Assembly (NCBI GenBank): GCA_914767715.1
Contig: OU612066.1
Span: forward strand, 21,984,283 to 22,048,282
DNA length: 64,000 bases
Reading direction: 5' to 3'
Source: Membranipora membranacea
Lineage: Eukaryota > Bryozoa > Gymnolaemata > Cheilostomatida > Membraniporidae
In this document: positions 48,305-60,589 of the stretch, piece by piece
Layout of the letters: every line of letters begins with the position of its first letter
Numbering within the stretch: the first letter of the stretch is position 1
Made by a program: the position numbers and the translations under genes
The notes under the pieces: model-generated
Database searches by the model: none
Seen by the model: the letters and a program-made list of their open reading frames with translations, nothing else
What the model was told of the DNA's origin: nothing

Positions 48305-51300
48305 TTATGCTCTGTGAGATAAATTCGAGAAAACATTCCTAACAAAAGTCTTAACCAACTTGAAACATTTGGTCACTCGTCTCTTCATACCAGCCTGAGC
48401 TTTGTGAGTTGTGTTTCTGTTTGTTGTGTTCAGATCTCGCTTCTCATAGACTCGTAATTCATCACTAGTCGTATCACACGAAGTATAAGTACATTCATGC
48501 TGAAATCCTGTAGCTGGTTCAGGTTTAATTTTCTCATTGGCTTTGGGAGCCATATCCGTTGGATCTGAAACAAGGTTTGCACTTTATTATCAATATCTTT
48601 TGTTTATCTTTTTCACTTCATGTTTTTGCAGTTGACTCTGATTTGAGTGATTCTTCCTTGTTAAGAATTGATCTGATTTGAGAAGCTTACAGCAATGATC
48701 AAAGACAATTCTTTTGGGGGTGACTTACCGAATGAGGGAATCATCGTTTTCCTTTATTGTTGTCGTGATTATTGTCGGCATGGCAAAAATATCTGTTTTG
48801 CTCATTTTCATCCCATGTGACAGAACTAACCGGATCTCAGCACTATAATGTGTAAAGTTATCTCACTCACCCTGAGTAACTTCAAGTAAATCTTTCTTTT
48901 GCTCCTTCGTTTCACTCCCCAACTCATCTTCAGAATATACAATCTCAGCTCTGTAAGCGAGAAGCAAATTTTTTGAACATGACAATCAAAAATAATAGTA
49001 TATGTATAATGTATTCAGCTGTTGGCTTTATAGTTGTTCCTTTTATTGAAAAGGGAATCGGCGAATCGACGTAATGCAAACATACTTACATTATAGCATC
49101 CAGCGTATTATATTCAGCTGGTGTCTGGAATGATTTGTCAAGGTCTGGCTGCAGATGATTGTTAGTAAGCTCACGGAAGCTGTCATTGAATGAGACACTC
49201 AGATCTTCGATATATTGTAACTGACGAGTTGTGGAAGGAATTTCATGATCAGAACCAACTTCAGGGCTTAGCAACAGTTCAGCTTCTCCATTGTTCTCAT
49301 ACCTTGAAAAAATAACAGAACACTGTATTTACACACCTGTGACAAATAACCATAACAGTTTCCCATTTCAATTACGATCAAAGTTTAGGCATAGGCATAG
49401 GCAGACATTAGGTCTCACAGAAATCTGTATCTTATCTTTGGACTCTCATAATAATTCATATGAATCAGTGTCTCTTTTTGGGATGTAGCTTACATCGACA
49501 GTTTGTCGATCCATCGTGGATGTGTTGTGCAAAGTAGACTTACGTTATACGCTCATACGAGTTGATCTGAAAGAATTGTGTTGAGAGTGATGTTTCGAGA
49601 TCTTCTAACTGCATCAGTTCATTGGCAAATTCCAGGAGACTGAGATTCAGTGGAGTTTCCATCTCCATTTCAGGATAACCAAAACGGTCATCAGGACTAG
49701 AAAATTACACAGAAATAACCCAATTAGGCCTAAATACAGTGAATAGAATATCAAGAGCAGATAATTAATATGATTACCGCAATTGCTAATTCAGTTATGA
49801 TTATTATTGTTACAGAAAAGCAATCGAGTGATTGAAATAAGTTAGCCTACTAATTTTCATCACATTTTCTTTTGCTGGATAAATTTGTTTGAGTTCATGA
49901 CATGACATGACATGACATGACATGACATGAGCGAGCTAGTGCTGCATCATACCATCTTTAATAGTATGATGTAAAGATAATAATATCACAATACAAAACA
50001 CATATGAATAAGTACACAATTAATACTCACATTACATCATGTGCCATATTTTGAAATTCAGGTATCTGCAATGACGAGTCATGTTAATTTATTTGATGAC
50101 AATCTTCATGTATCTGATGGAGGCTGTTGTTCAGTAGTGTAGTAAATAGTTTGTCTGTAGTCAACTTTTCATCACATGAGAAGGAAAACTCAGTGTCCAA
50201 GATGTCTGTGAGATCTGAGAATATAGGAACTAATATGCAAAATATCATATATGACTGAAAGTATAGTAGCATCTCAATAAAGGCGTGTGAGATTAAGTTT
50301 CCTCTGTAATCACTCCATAAAGAGTTATACACGTAGGTCTGTTTTATTTTGCAATGAGTGCGAGATCATCCGGTTCAATCTAATTCTGCTATTGCAATAA
50401 TGAAACGCTTCCACACTGATATGATAAAACACAAGAACGCAAGTTTTAAAAAAAACAATGTTGACCTAGTGCATTGGATAGATAACTCCCAAACAACAAT
50501 AAAGTCTCATCTTTTCGGATATTTACCATGGGTGACCTCATCTGACTGATCTTCAACATCCCAAATACTTCCGTCCTCAGACTGGTATCCAGCATCTAAC
50601 TCTGAAAATGAAATGGGTTTTGATAAGTTTCTAAAAGAGAAGTAGTGATTATATCCAGTTGATGTATTGCATGTTTTTGTTGATGTTTTTGTATTGGTTG
50701 CATTAAACTATGTTTGAGCTTCTTTACTCGCAACAAGACAGCTCTTCTGGGATCGGGTTTCATTCGAATTTGAGAACACTCTGTGTCATATCTTTTTAGT
50801 CACAGAATTCAGCAGCTCCATAACAGTAATGTGATAATTGAGATCCTCCAATGAAGACTCACCTTTCTGGCTTTTACATGAAAATACATCCTCATGATCA
50901 CTCACATCCCGCTGCTGACTCTTGTGATCATCATCGATATCACTCCACAACCTCAGGCTAACTACCTCACTACTACAATGATTGAAATAAATATGATATG
51001 GGATTTAACTCTCACTAATAGAGTCACCTAGTAGTATCACTACTACTTGATTACTTTCTCATTGTGTCATTGTGCACTCAGAAGGCAGCGATTGCAACAT
51101 CTTTAAAAGCGTAACGCTGCTGATGACACATCATCTTTAAGAAAAACCTGATGGACTTTTATGGAGTTCACAGCCAGCATGGCATAGGTCATCTTTTTAT
51201 ATGTGCATTGATGAATAATCTAAATATTTAAATATTATCCCCTAGCCCAAACAAATTCAGTCAATTCCAAAATATGAATGAATAAATAAATTCTATTGCA

Positions 51301-51426
51301 ACAAAGTGGAAAATTTGCCTTCTTCTCATTTAAAAACAACAGTAATGAGAATAATAAGTAAACTTACATTGCAGTTCTGTACATTTCTTGTTGTTGATAA
51401 TATTCGTTATAGGAAGACATGTTCAT
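48305..51426 (-). pseudogene. Minus-strand gene family, paralogue D', with an extra exon and one in-frame stop
   Basis: Exons in transcript order: 51426-51368, 50972-50863, 50601-50527, 50214-50031, 49696-49544, 49302-49090, 48950-48871, 48564-48305. All junctions are in phase. From the second ATG (51420) they sum to 376 codons including the final stop. Exon 6 (49302-49090, 71 codons, beginning YENNGEAELLLSPEV) is absent from A' and B'. Exon 4 contains TAA at 50086-50084 (after HEDCHQIN), where A' has an Asp codon; the flanking codons stay alignable (SLQIPEFQNMAHDV). The acidic exons and the basic tail (MKRRVTKCFKLVKTF) are conserved. Unknown function; the shared basic tail is the most conserved part of the family. 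Confidence 0.7.
49896..49930. repeat. Microsatellite (CATGA)7
   Basis: Seven perfect CATGA units in intron 4 of D'. Confidence 0.95.
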
Positions 51427-51439
51427 GTGGTTATCACTT

Positions 51440-51720
51440 GATTTCCATTCTGCTTGCAGGATAGCCTTGTGACATAGTCTATCCCTGCAGCACAGCAGTG
51501 GTGGCGCTGCCTTCCATCAAGAAAGGCAACTCCCAGGGTTCAAGGTTATGAGATATCAAAACCAGTGTTCCATTTAGGCCCAAATATTTCCAAAATATGG
51601 GTTTCCATTGTTTTCCCAATTTTGGTACTCAGACTAGGTGAATTAGTTCAAGCCCTATGCTGCAGAGACGAACGTATGCCTCAACAGTTCGCACATGCGC
51701 AGACTGCTTTATTTCTATAG
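51440..51720. mobile_element. SINE-like insertion between D' start and its upstream block
   Basis: A' and B' have 24-32 bases here; D' has about 300. The insert has a tRNA-like head (GCAGTGGTGGCGCTG as box A, GGGTTCAAGGTTATGAG as box B). It is bounded by two halves of a sequence found unbroken at 5609-5670 (GCAGGATAGCCTTG and CCTCAACAGTTCGCACATGC). The SINE therefore appears to have inserted into a copy of that older repeat. Confidence 0.55.
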
Positions 51721-51833
51721 AATTTTACAGAGAATCACAGAAAAACAGCTAGTTAAGACGGTTGCTTATTTCTGATTGTTATGCTCAACATTCAGTCATC
51801 ATTGTGCTAAATGTTGTGTCATGGCGTGTCTCC
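51721..51833 (-). promoter_or_regulatory. Conserved upstream block of D'
   Basis: Third copy of the 113-base block, separated from the D' start by the SINE-like insert at 51440-51720. Confidence 0.5.
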
Positions 51834-51839
51834 ATCAAT

Positions 51840-53750
51840 TGTTGGCCGTTATTACTCTAGGTCACTTGATTTTGATTATAAGTTCTCCTCTCATTATTAG
51901 ATTATGAGAGTAATAATTATGATGAATATAGGATGATTTTTCGTATTCAAAAATGATAAAATTATGTAGTTTATTCCTATGGTGTTCATATGACGTCCAG
52001 GATGTAATTGCCTGCCAAATAAAATTGTGTTCATATTAATACGCCCTCTTAGTAATTTCTTTAGATTTTCCAAACTGAATACTTGGTGTTATATATAAAT
52101 ATAAAGACACCATGAATGAACTTTTTCGCGAAACTTCCATACTCCTTTCATATTATTCTGGCACCAACTAATGCTGATTTAAAATTTAGTTGAGTTGTAT
52201 AGGATTTGTTTTCTTCCATGTTGTAAGATAACTATCCTTGTCCGTGCTGAGCCGCAGCGTAAAACAGGGCTAGTCCAGACTGCAATCTTTGCTCATGTCA
52301 TCAGACAGTTCTTTCGCCATCTTATTGGTATAAGTTGGCCACATCAGTTTCATGATTAAAGGGATGTTTTATTTTCAGAATAGCTGAACTGTGTCTAGCT
52401 GCCTTACACTGGCATTCAGAACTAGAAGGCTACACTGTGGGATTATAAAAAGAGAAGGGCCATGCAGTAGCTAATGCATATCAGTGGATATATATACCTC
52501 ATCTGATATGTGAAGGTTCATAATTATTCCTTTCTTTTCCTTTAGGACCCGGTAGGAGTTAGTGTCATCAGCATGTGATGTTTTCTCTGGAATCGAAAGG
52601 TTGCCTGTTATGATCTTGGGAGTAGTAGAAAGTGTCAAGGATTTGGGTTTAAGGCTTAGAACCAATTGTATTCATCAGCTCGATAACGATTCACATTCAT
52701 TGTTTTTGGCAGTCATTGGGTTCTTGTGTAAGGCCAAATAGGCCTACATCCATTGTTTTTGGCAGTCATTAGCCCTAACAAAGCTGAAAATATGCAATTT
52801 TTTGTGCAATGATTGATCGAAAAACAGCGAAATTTACCTTCTCAACATTCACTCTACGCCAGATGTAATGCAGTTACCCAGTGACAACGATTCCAATTAT
52901 TCTCATTCAAATTTTGAGCACTGGGTACACACACTGATTTCGAGATTACACTGTTAGCATGTGTATCTCTGAACGATAGAGCTACTGTCGTAAATTTTTG
53001 GGTACCTACTTTCGGCTGAATAAGAGGACAACTTATGATCAAACAATCATGATCGAAACAGAATTACCCAGCTCTGCATTATTAGTAATTCTATCTTCTC
53101 CCACTGAGCTTAGGCTAGCAATACACAGTTGTGATTTAACTTTGTTTGTCAAAAATATGTACAAAATGCTCTTCTAAAACTGTAACAATGGTAAGATTAG
53201 ATTTTCCCAAGTTAAATTAAAATATTTTAACAAGAAATGAGAAACTGATATGTGTTTATCCAAAGGTTTGGGTATTCATCAATAAGTCTCCTAAAAGCTG
53301 AATTTTAGCTGCTCTGAGGCTAGGTGAATTAATTCACTCTCTATTGTCAGAGATATACATGATATAGTATATCACGTCATCAGTGTGCTTGATTCTTTTG
53401 TATATGACCTAATGTGATCTAATATGAGATGTTAAAACAGGCAGATATCCAGCGAGTAGCTACCAGTGGTACGCTAATTTCTTCCAACGGGTGTTGAGAT
53501 CACAAGGTCTGTGATTGAGACCAAAGGAGGTGACTGAAGTGTCTGGACGTTTATAAACTGTTGCTGGGGATCACAGAGATGCGACCCCGTTACGGACTTA
53601 GTCATCAAGTACATGTAAGTTAGTATTGTTTATGACCAAAAAACAACTGAGATTTCTTTGTCAAAATTATGATGTTGATTTGTTAATATGTTGCTGATTA
53701 ATAGACAGTGTGATCAATATATTACCCTAGCTGATGTTTTAGGTGTCACC
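51840..53750. other. No gene recognised
   Basis: AT-rich DNA with short open frames. A degenerate tRNA-SINE-like stretch lies at about 53455-53560 (TAGCTACCAGTGGTACGC as box A, GGTCTGTGATTGAGACC as box B). Confidence 0.4.
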
Positions 53751-53756
53751 ACTAGG

Positions 53757-54003
53757 TAAATTCGCGCCCTTTGTATCTATATTAAATAATCATTAATCAT
53801 AATCATTTTCATGGGGAAATCCAACTGAATAGATCTTATGATTAGGTATGCTGTTTTTCTATATCAGCCAAATGAAACTTAGAATTATCTCCTCATTGGT
53901 AATAGGGAGACAACTTGAATTAAAGTTGGATTCAGTTGGATTTCCCCATGAAAATGATTATGATTAATGGTTATTTAATATAGATACCAAGGGCGCGAAT
54001 TTA
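53757..54003. mobile_element. MITE with 73-bp inverted repeats and TA ends
   Basis: Arms 53757-53829 and 53931-54003 are inverted copies with two mismatches by eye (TAAATTCGCGCCC at the left end, GGGCGCGAATTTA at the right), around a 101-base centre. The terminal TA on both sides fits the TA duplication of Tc1/mariner or PIF-type elements. No coding capacity. Confidence 0.8.
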
Positions 54004-54040
54004 TCTACTGACATAAATAAACTCATTTTAGTCCATATCA

Positions 54041-54061
54041 GCCTAGCCTAGCCTAGCCTAG
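54041..54061. repeat. Microsatellite (GCCTA)4
   Basis: Four GCCTA units plus one base, directly upstream of the TRIM-C first-exon repeats. Confidence 0.9.
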
Positions 54062-54142
54062 CTGATGTATAATATATCACAACTGACTTGACTTACTTCC
54101 TTTTAAGCCTTTTCATTGTATGCTACCATTTGTCTATGTATG

Positions 54143-54180
54143 CAAGGAGTTGTAGACCTGCAAGGGTCTACAACTCCTTG
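54143..54180. repeat. Perfect 16-bp stem hairpin
   Basis: CAAGGAGTTGTAGACC and its exact reverse complement flank a 6-base loop. There is no T-run after it, so it is not a terminator in any bacterial sense. It is more likely a small template-switch duplication. Confidence 0.85.
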
Positions 54181-54239
54181 ATGTATGCTAATGATAAACA
54201 AGTAAGAGATTGATAACCCTTACAGGTTAACTTCCATCA

Positions 54240-55228
54240 ATCAATCACATATAAACTGTGTGTTAAAAAATTGAAACTGCCACATGGATTTCCCACTTGT
54301 CACAGTTTTGTTTCGCTTATTTGTCAGGCTATTAAGATGAGGCTGTTTAACTTATTACACAGCAGTCTGCAGTCACAGCTTGAACAAGGAAGTTAGTAAC
54401 AAGCAGTGGAGATTTAGATAGAGATACACACAGAGAGTTTACAGGACATAACCATTGAGAATATCAGGTCAGTAGGATGTACAATCAAGGCATTAGGTAC
54501 TCTAACTCTGTCTGACTCGTTATATAAGCGTGTCGAACTTCTAATCCCTTTGTTCAGTTTTTTATCACAACTTAATCTGGTTAGGGATTAGGGTCGCTAA
54601 CAGAGGTTTTTTATGGAGAGATAAGTGTAACTTCATTGAGACATTGATATGAAGGTTATTGCATTCTATTGTTAACCATACTAAGATCTCTGTTACTGCA
54701 GGCTCTGCGATGATACATTAATCTTACATTTCGGAATGCTTAACTTGAAGACTCCCTCGTACTATTATACACATGTCTTGCTTGCTCACAGCGGACCCCT
54801 TCCACTTTAATTCAGTGTTTGGGGAAAGAAAGTTTGATATAAAAGAGTGTCCTCATTTTTTCTCTCATTCCCTGACCCACTTTAGAATCACTTGTCAGTG
54901 TGATAAAAATATACCCCAGCTAATATAAATTCCTTTGAGTCCATATCAGCCCTTTCATTGAATGCGACTGATAAGTAGTGAGTAATTGATAACCCTTAAA
55001 GGTTAACCTCCATCAGTCAATCACATATAAACAGTGTGTTAAAAAATTGAAACTGCCACATGGATTTCCCTGTTGTCACAGTTTTGTTTTGCTTATTTGC
55101 CAGGCAGTTAACTTATTACACAGCAGTCTACAGTCACAGCTTGAACAAGGAAGTCAGTAACAGACAGTGGAGATTTAGTTCTAACTACACACAGAGAGGT
55201 TACAGGATACAACCATTGAGAATATCAG
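54240..55228 (+). repeat. Two tandem copies of the putative noncoding first exon (upstream of TRIM-C)
   Basis: Same units as at 27930-29440, ending in ATATCAG|GTCAGT at 54467 and 55228. The second donor is 471 bases from the acceptor at 55699. Each unit has ATATAAAC and CTGCCACATGGATTTCCC upstream. Confidence 0.6.
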
Positions 55229-55732
55229 GTCAGTAGTATGTACAAACAAGGTGTTAGATTCTCTCTCTAACTCTTTTAGGGTGTTGAACATCTAATCGCC
55301 TTGTTCAATTTTGTATCACTGCTTACTCTAATTAGAGATTAGGGTAGCAAATAATGGCATTTTATAGTCAACCAACTGAGATCTCAATTATGGAGAGCTA
55401 TATTACCAGATTTGTAGTCACCCTTCTGTATATACATACACAGGTCATGCTCACAGCAGGCACTTTGCAAATAAAATTCATTGTTTGGGAGGAGCAGGGA
55501 GAAAGAGCGAATTCAAAATAGTCTCCTCACTTCTGTGGTAACACTCGGATGTGATTCTCAGTTTGCTATCGATGGCGATGTGCGTCTTCACCTGAGCAAG
55601 CAAGCACACCCACATATGGAGAGGCGGGCCCCCCCTGATTTTCTTGTTCTAAGTATTGTTATTAGCAATATTATGTCGATAATTTATTCACGCTTTTAGA
55701 TCCACTGGGCGACACAGCATCACATAAGAGAA

Positions 55733-58700
55733 ATGGCCGTCTCAGTAGCAGAAGATGCACCACATCTGGTAACATGTGGTAACTGCCTCGAGGAAGAGGG
55801 GTTTATCCATAACCCGATGTTTCTGCCCTGTGATCATGTCTGCTGTGAGACTTGTCTGAGGAGGCAACTCAAGAAGACTGATGTAATCGAATGCAGAGTT
55901 TGTCAGTAAGTATTAGCTTCACAGAGCCTCTAATATGACAGCATTTCTAAGAACAGTATTGCAATCAGTCTCTGATTCGAATTTTCAACTACGTATTATA
56001 TTGTTGTGTAGCTCCACATTGATTCAACTTATCTAGTCAGATGATTAACACCATTAATCTGTATCCAATTTAAAACATTTCCTTCACATGATTTCCTGTT
56101 GTCCAGGAAAGGGGGCGGGGCAATGTTGGAGGGAGAGCTGGCAGGATAGAATAAGTGGGATGCGTTTCGGGATGGGCTAAGTGGGATAGTTGGCTTCATG
56201 GTACTGGCCACATTGTCGGGAGATAATAACTCCACTGTATCCTTCACTAATTCAAATGCAACATTACTCCGCTCGATAATTGATTAAGTATGACATAAAG
56301 CGCAACATTTTTTGATTTGTAGAAACAAGTGCAAGGTGGTTATAGACAAACTTTCTTCAGCCTTAGAGGATGTGCATCCTGCTACATTCTGTGAACCATG
56401 TGAGAAAAGTGGAAAACTCAAGATGACAGCCAACACTTACTGTCTGACCTGTGAACATAAGTACTGTGCTGCTCATCAAAAGGTACATAGTAATCAAGGA
56501 CTGTAGCTGTGTGTCTGTTAGGCAATTTGGAGAACTAATTTTGTAGTTTGAATGGCATTACCAACAATAGCTACGGAGTGTTTAATTAAGGTGTTAGAGT
56601 GAGTGTCTCTAACTCCTTGGTTTTATATATAATAATTTTTTAGGGAGCCAAGTGTGAAGGGAGAAAGAGAACTATCCTTAAGCTGTGATAAAGAATGAGA
56701 TTTGAATAATTTTGTCATTACAGCTTCACATTGAGCTAAACTGGCATCACGAGACTCAGAGTATAAAGGAGTACATGAGATCAACCTCAACAGTAGATCA
56801 GCAGAAGTTCTGTGAGACTCATAAAGATCAAGTAATCATTTTTGGATGTTCTAAGTGTTGGAAGGTTTACTGTGTGTACTGCGTGTCTACTGTAACTGGA
56901 AATTGTGAAAGTGGTGAGATATTCCGCATCATCATATTATTATTGTATATATAGCAGCAGATTGGATAACGGTTTTAGTTTCTAAACACATTAAAAACAA
57001 CTCAAATTGTGCGCTCTTCTAATCTGAGAGGACAACTCTCCTGGTTACACTAAGAAAAGTCCTAGATTTTCGCTGAGATGGCTTACAACACAAATTTCTG
57101 ACTCTATTCATCTTAATCATAACTGGGTGCCAAAAATAACTGGAAAAGGGGTTTCGGCCTTTTAAGATAGTTAACATATTTTTCCCAATTTCCAAATTTG
57201 ACACCACAAGGAGTTTGCTGAGTCCATTCTTAGAGTTTGTGAGAAAAATACCCGAGGCTCGATGTCATGGGAATAACTCATATGAGGTGCATAAAGAGAG
57301 TTGGAAATGGTAGAATTCTAGGATTTTCCTTATCATAATTATTAGGTATTATTGAACTGTTGAAATTGAGATAAATCTGATCTGATATGTGTTTTTTTTT
57401 ACAGCAACTAGTGTTATCCTGAGCACGCGAGTAAATAAATCTTTTTGCCTTGCATTTATATCACATCATATTTATGGGTAGATGGATGTGTAAGGAGCGG
57501 GTCACTGATACAAGACGGCCGGTATCTGATCCCTGGCATAAAAGTTGGTGTCAGGAAGGGCATTCGTATGATGACCAAGGACACAGGCTATCATAACCAT
57601 TGACAGGTGTTTTGTAGCTATTCAGATTACAATCTAAAAGGGAGGTCATTATTTTACAACTCAAACATTTTTCTCTGTCTTTCTAGCAGGATCTTCCCAC
57701 AAGCTTTTGCCTCTCAAAGAGCTAACAGCTGAGGTGAAGAAAGCATTTGAGCCGAAACAAGCAGAAGCTGAGGAGTTCTTTGATAAATGGTCAGCTGTGA
57801 TGAAGGAGGCAGCGATCACTCTGTCTAACTGGGATACAGAAACTGAGAAAGGAGTCAAAATTATTGATGATACAGAGGAGAAACAGGTATTGTGATCATG
57901 CAGAAAAATTTAATACCAAAACTGATGGGGGAATTTTCCTTACCAAGTTTTCTACCTAATTATTCAGGAGGTTCAAAAGTTTGAACACCACAGCAAAACA
58001 TTTATAATCTGAGTGAGCGTGAAAAATGATTTTATCTGCCTCATTTTGAATTTTTTCAGGACTGAATAACACTGTAGAACCATTCCGTGGTCAAATTGTG
58101 CTATTAGCAGCCTTTACATGTCTACTTAATCTCTTTCTTTTATAGATAAAAGCTATCAGAGAGAAATATGGAAAATTGAAGGAGGAGTATATCACAAACA
58201 GAAGCAGCACAAAAGATAAGCTAACAGAATATATAGAGAAGGATGCTGGACTAAAACTCACTGAGTTTCATGAACAGATTAAAACTTTCCGGTCTGATCT
58301 ATCTAAACAACACTGTGTAAGTTGTTCAATCAATTTTGAGGTTGTGAGTCTAATTATGAATAAAACCAAACACTATGAGCCAGGTGACTTTTCTCCCCTG
58401 CTAACACTCCAATTAATCATGTCATTTCACAGGATTAGCTTTAGGTTATTAAGATGCAAAACTTCTGCAATGATATTTAAATTCACGGTGTACTTTTGTA
58501 TACCCTTCACTGCTTTTGTCATATTTATAGTAGCAAGGACTATTGGATATATAAAGATGTCCTCTCATTGACATTGAGGGAGCAACTTCAATTTAATGTT
58601 TTTATCGTTTATTTGGTCGGAGGCTTGTAAAGACAGGCTACCCAACTCAAGCTTCATCAGTTGTTGCAATATCAGTTTCACATGAAATTAATGCGTTTAT

Positions 58701-60373
58701 AGTAGTAGATCATCATATAAGTCAGTAAAAGCTTTCTGAAACCAAAACTCCACCCATTTGTAAAGTTTATTGTGAAATTTCCAAAAGAAAAAACTCTGGG
58801 TACCAGTCTTCAATGAAAACATTTCTTAATTTCCTAATTTTCTTTATTATAGTAGCTATACATTAAAATACACATCGAATTGCCTTCTTATTTTACAGGT
58901 TGATTTGCTGCAAACAAAGAAGATATTAGAGACTAAACTGGATGATATGGCTGTTGACGAATTCAAAGGTCTAGTGGTGGAAAATCAACTGAATATCCAG
59001 ACCAATGGTATATATGTTTTTCCTGCTGCTTCAATCGTCATCTCGCCATCTTGCCACCCTCCACGTTTTAATGCTTTGAAAATTTGCGTGCAAACCTGCA
59101 ATGTGATTAATTGATGCAATAAGTTTGAAGTGGAAATGTTGGGCTCTGCATGAGGAGCCACTAACTGAGGAACAAACCTGATAATGCGAAGGATGGCATT
59201 AATCCTAGTGAACGATTTTTTTTAAGTGTCTTGTTCATTTTTAAACCGCGTAAAAACAAAAAAATAATTTGTTATATTTCAGAATCTGACACCACAGAGA
59301 TAAAAGCTGCTCTGGTTCCGACAGACGACTTTTTGATCGGTGATGACCTAATGAGAAATAGAAAACCTCCGACCTCGATACGACTGGTGAAGCGGTTGGC
59401 AGCAAATGACTATTGCTGGACATCATGTAGTTATAGAGGTGTAACTTATGCAGGTCTCAACAGTGGCTCAATCAACAGTATAGATGAAGCTGGTAACAAG
59501 ACAGCAGACTTCATCAAACTTCCCAGTAACATCATCACCATAAGAGCTCATCAGGATCGACTCTACATTCTCATGTACGGACAGCCTTACAAGATCTATG
59601 TGTATGATTTGAATGGTAACCAGATCACAACTTGGGATCACTCAGACAGCAATGGCAAATGCTATGAGAACAAACTTTGTATTGTAAGAAACCAGATACT
59701 TGTTGCTGATGCCACCAATAAGAGAATTACTAACTATAATCTCAACGGGAAAGTGATGAGACAGATTCCATGTCCTAAGATCCCGACCAACACCAACATA
59801 TCCATGTGTTCAGCAGGAGACGACTCTGTCATCATCACCACTTACTCACCTTCTCAGGTATTCAAGTTCAACATGAGCACAGAGACTGTACTCTGGACTA
59901 CAAACCTCACAGCAGAACCACTCTCTGTAGCCAGCAGTAATGATGTAGTACTGGTCAGTGGAAATGGATGCAACGGCAGTAAGAGAGGTGTATGGATAGA
60001 AGTTCTAAATACAGCCACTGGTAAAAACTTTACTCGTTAAATTATATTATATACATGTAGGTCTTTCATATAACAATAGAGTACTACAAAGTCATGGTTA
60101 ATTTATTTTAGGGATTAGGGGATCAGTACCCTCATCGAAGCAACCAAACCACCAGTTAAATGTACGGATTTTGTTACCTTGTTCTGTGCGGTCCAATGTA
60201 TACGTATACTTTCTTATCCTCTATTGCAAATTTCAGGTGAACACATAACAGAATTTAATGATCAAGAAGGAGTAAAGACTCAAGTGTTTGATTTATGGAC
60301 AGAGAATAACAGACTGCTGGTGCTCAGTTATAATCAGCGTTCTGTGCTGTGTTATGAACTTCTCTATGATTAA
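55733..60373 (+). CDS. TRIM-like protein C (RING, two B-boxes, coiled coil, NHL-like propeller), complete
   Basis: Eight exons: 55733-55905 (from ATG; acceptor at 55699), 56323-56482, 56724-56913, 57690-57886, 58146-58316, 58899-59007, 59283-60020, 60237-60373. They total 1875 bases, 624 aa, all junctions in phase. RING C3HC4 as in copy B (CGNC, CDHVCCETC, CRVC). The B-box-like exon is identical in protein to B. The coiled-coil exons and the propeller follow. Exons up to the first coiled-coil exon resemble B, while introns 4-5 and the 109-base exon (identical in protein to A) resemble A, so this copy is probably recombinant. The propeller carries its own set of variant patches (AANDYCW, GKCYENK, GCNGSKR). 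Expected to be an E3 ligase-type TRIM by domain content; ligand unknown. Its polyA site has GATAAA at 60466. Confidence 0.92.
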
Positions 60374-60589
60374 TGTTTAGCTTTCAGTAACTTTATATAG
60401 GCAGTGAACTTCTATATAAATTATGATTCACACAAGACCGTTGCCCACTTAATGACTACATTTCTGATAAACTAAATTTAGTTTTAGATATTTTGAGGTC
60501 ATCCTATCACCATAAAGCTCACCACCATCAAGGCCGATAAACTTTATACTTCATAGAGTTCGAACCAAGTTAAATCATTAACTGTTACT

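Noticed and set aside
49896-49930. Regularly spaced repeats that could suggest a CRISPR array
   Set aside because: A simple (CATGA)7 microsatellite without spacers, in an intron of a eukaryotic gene.
54143-54180. Rho-independent terminator
   Set aside because: Eukaryotic context and no T tract; a simple hairpin duplication.
55481-55699. 72-codon ORF upstream of TRIM-C as a gene
   Set aside because: It ends directly at the RING-exon acceptor; the matching B sequence lies in the same leader intron and shows no protein-level constraint that I can see.
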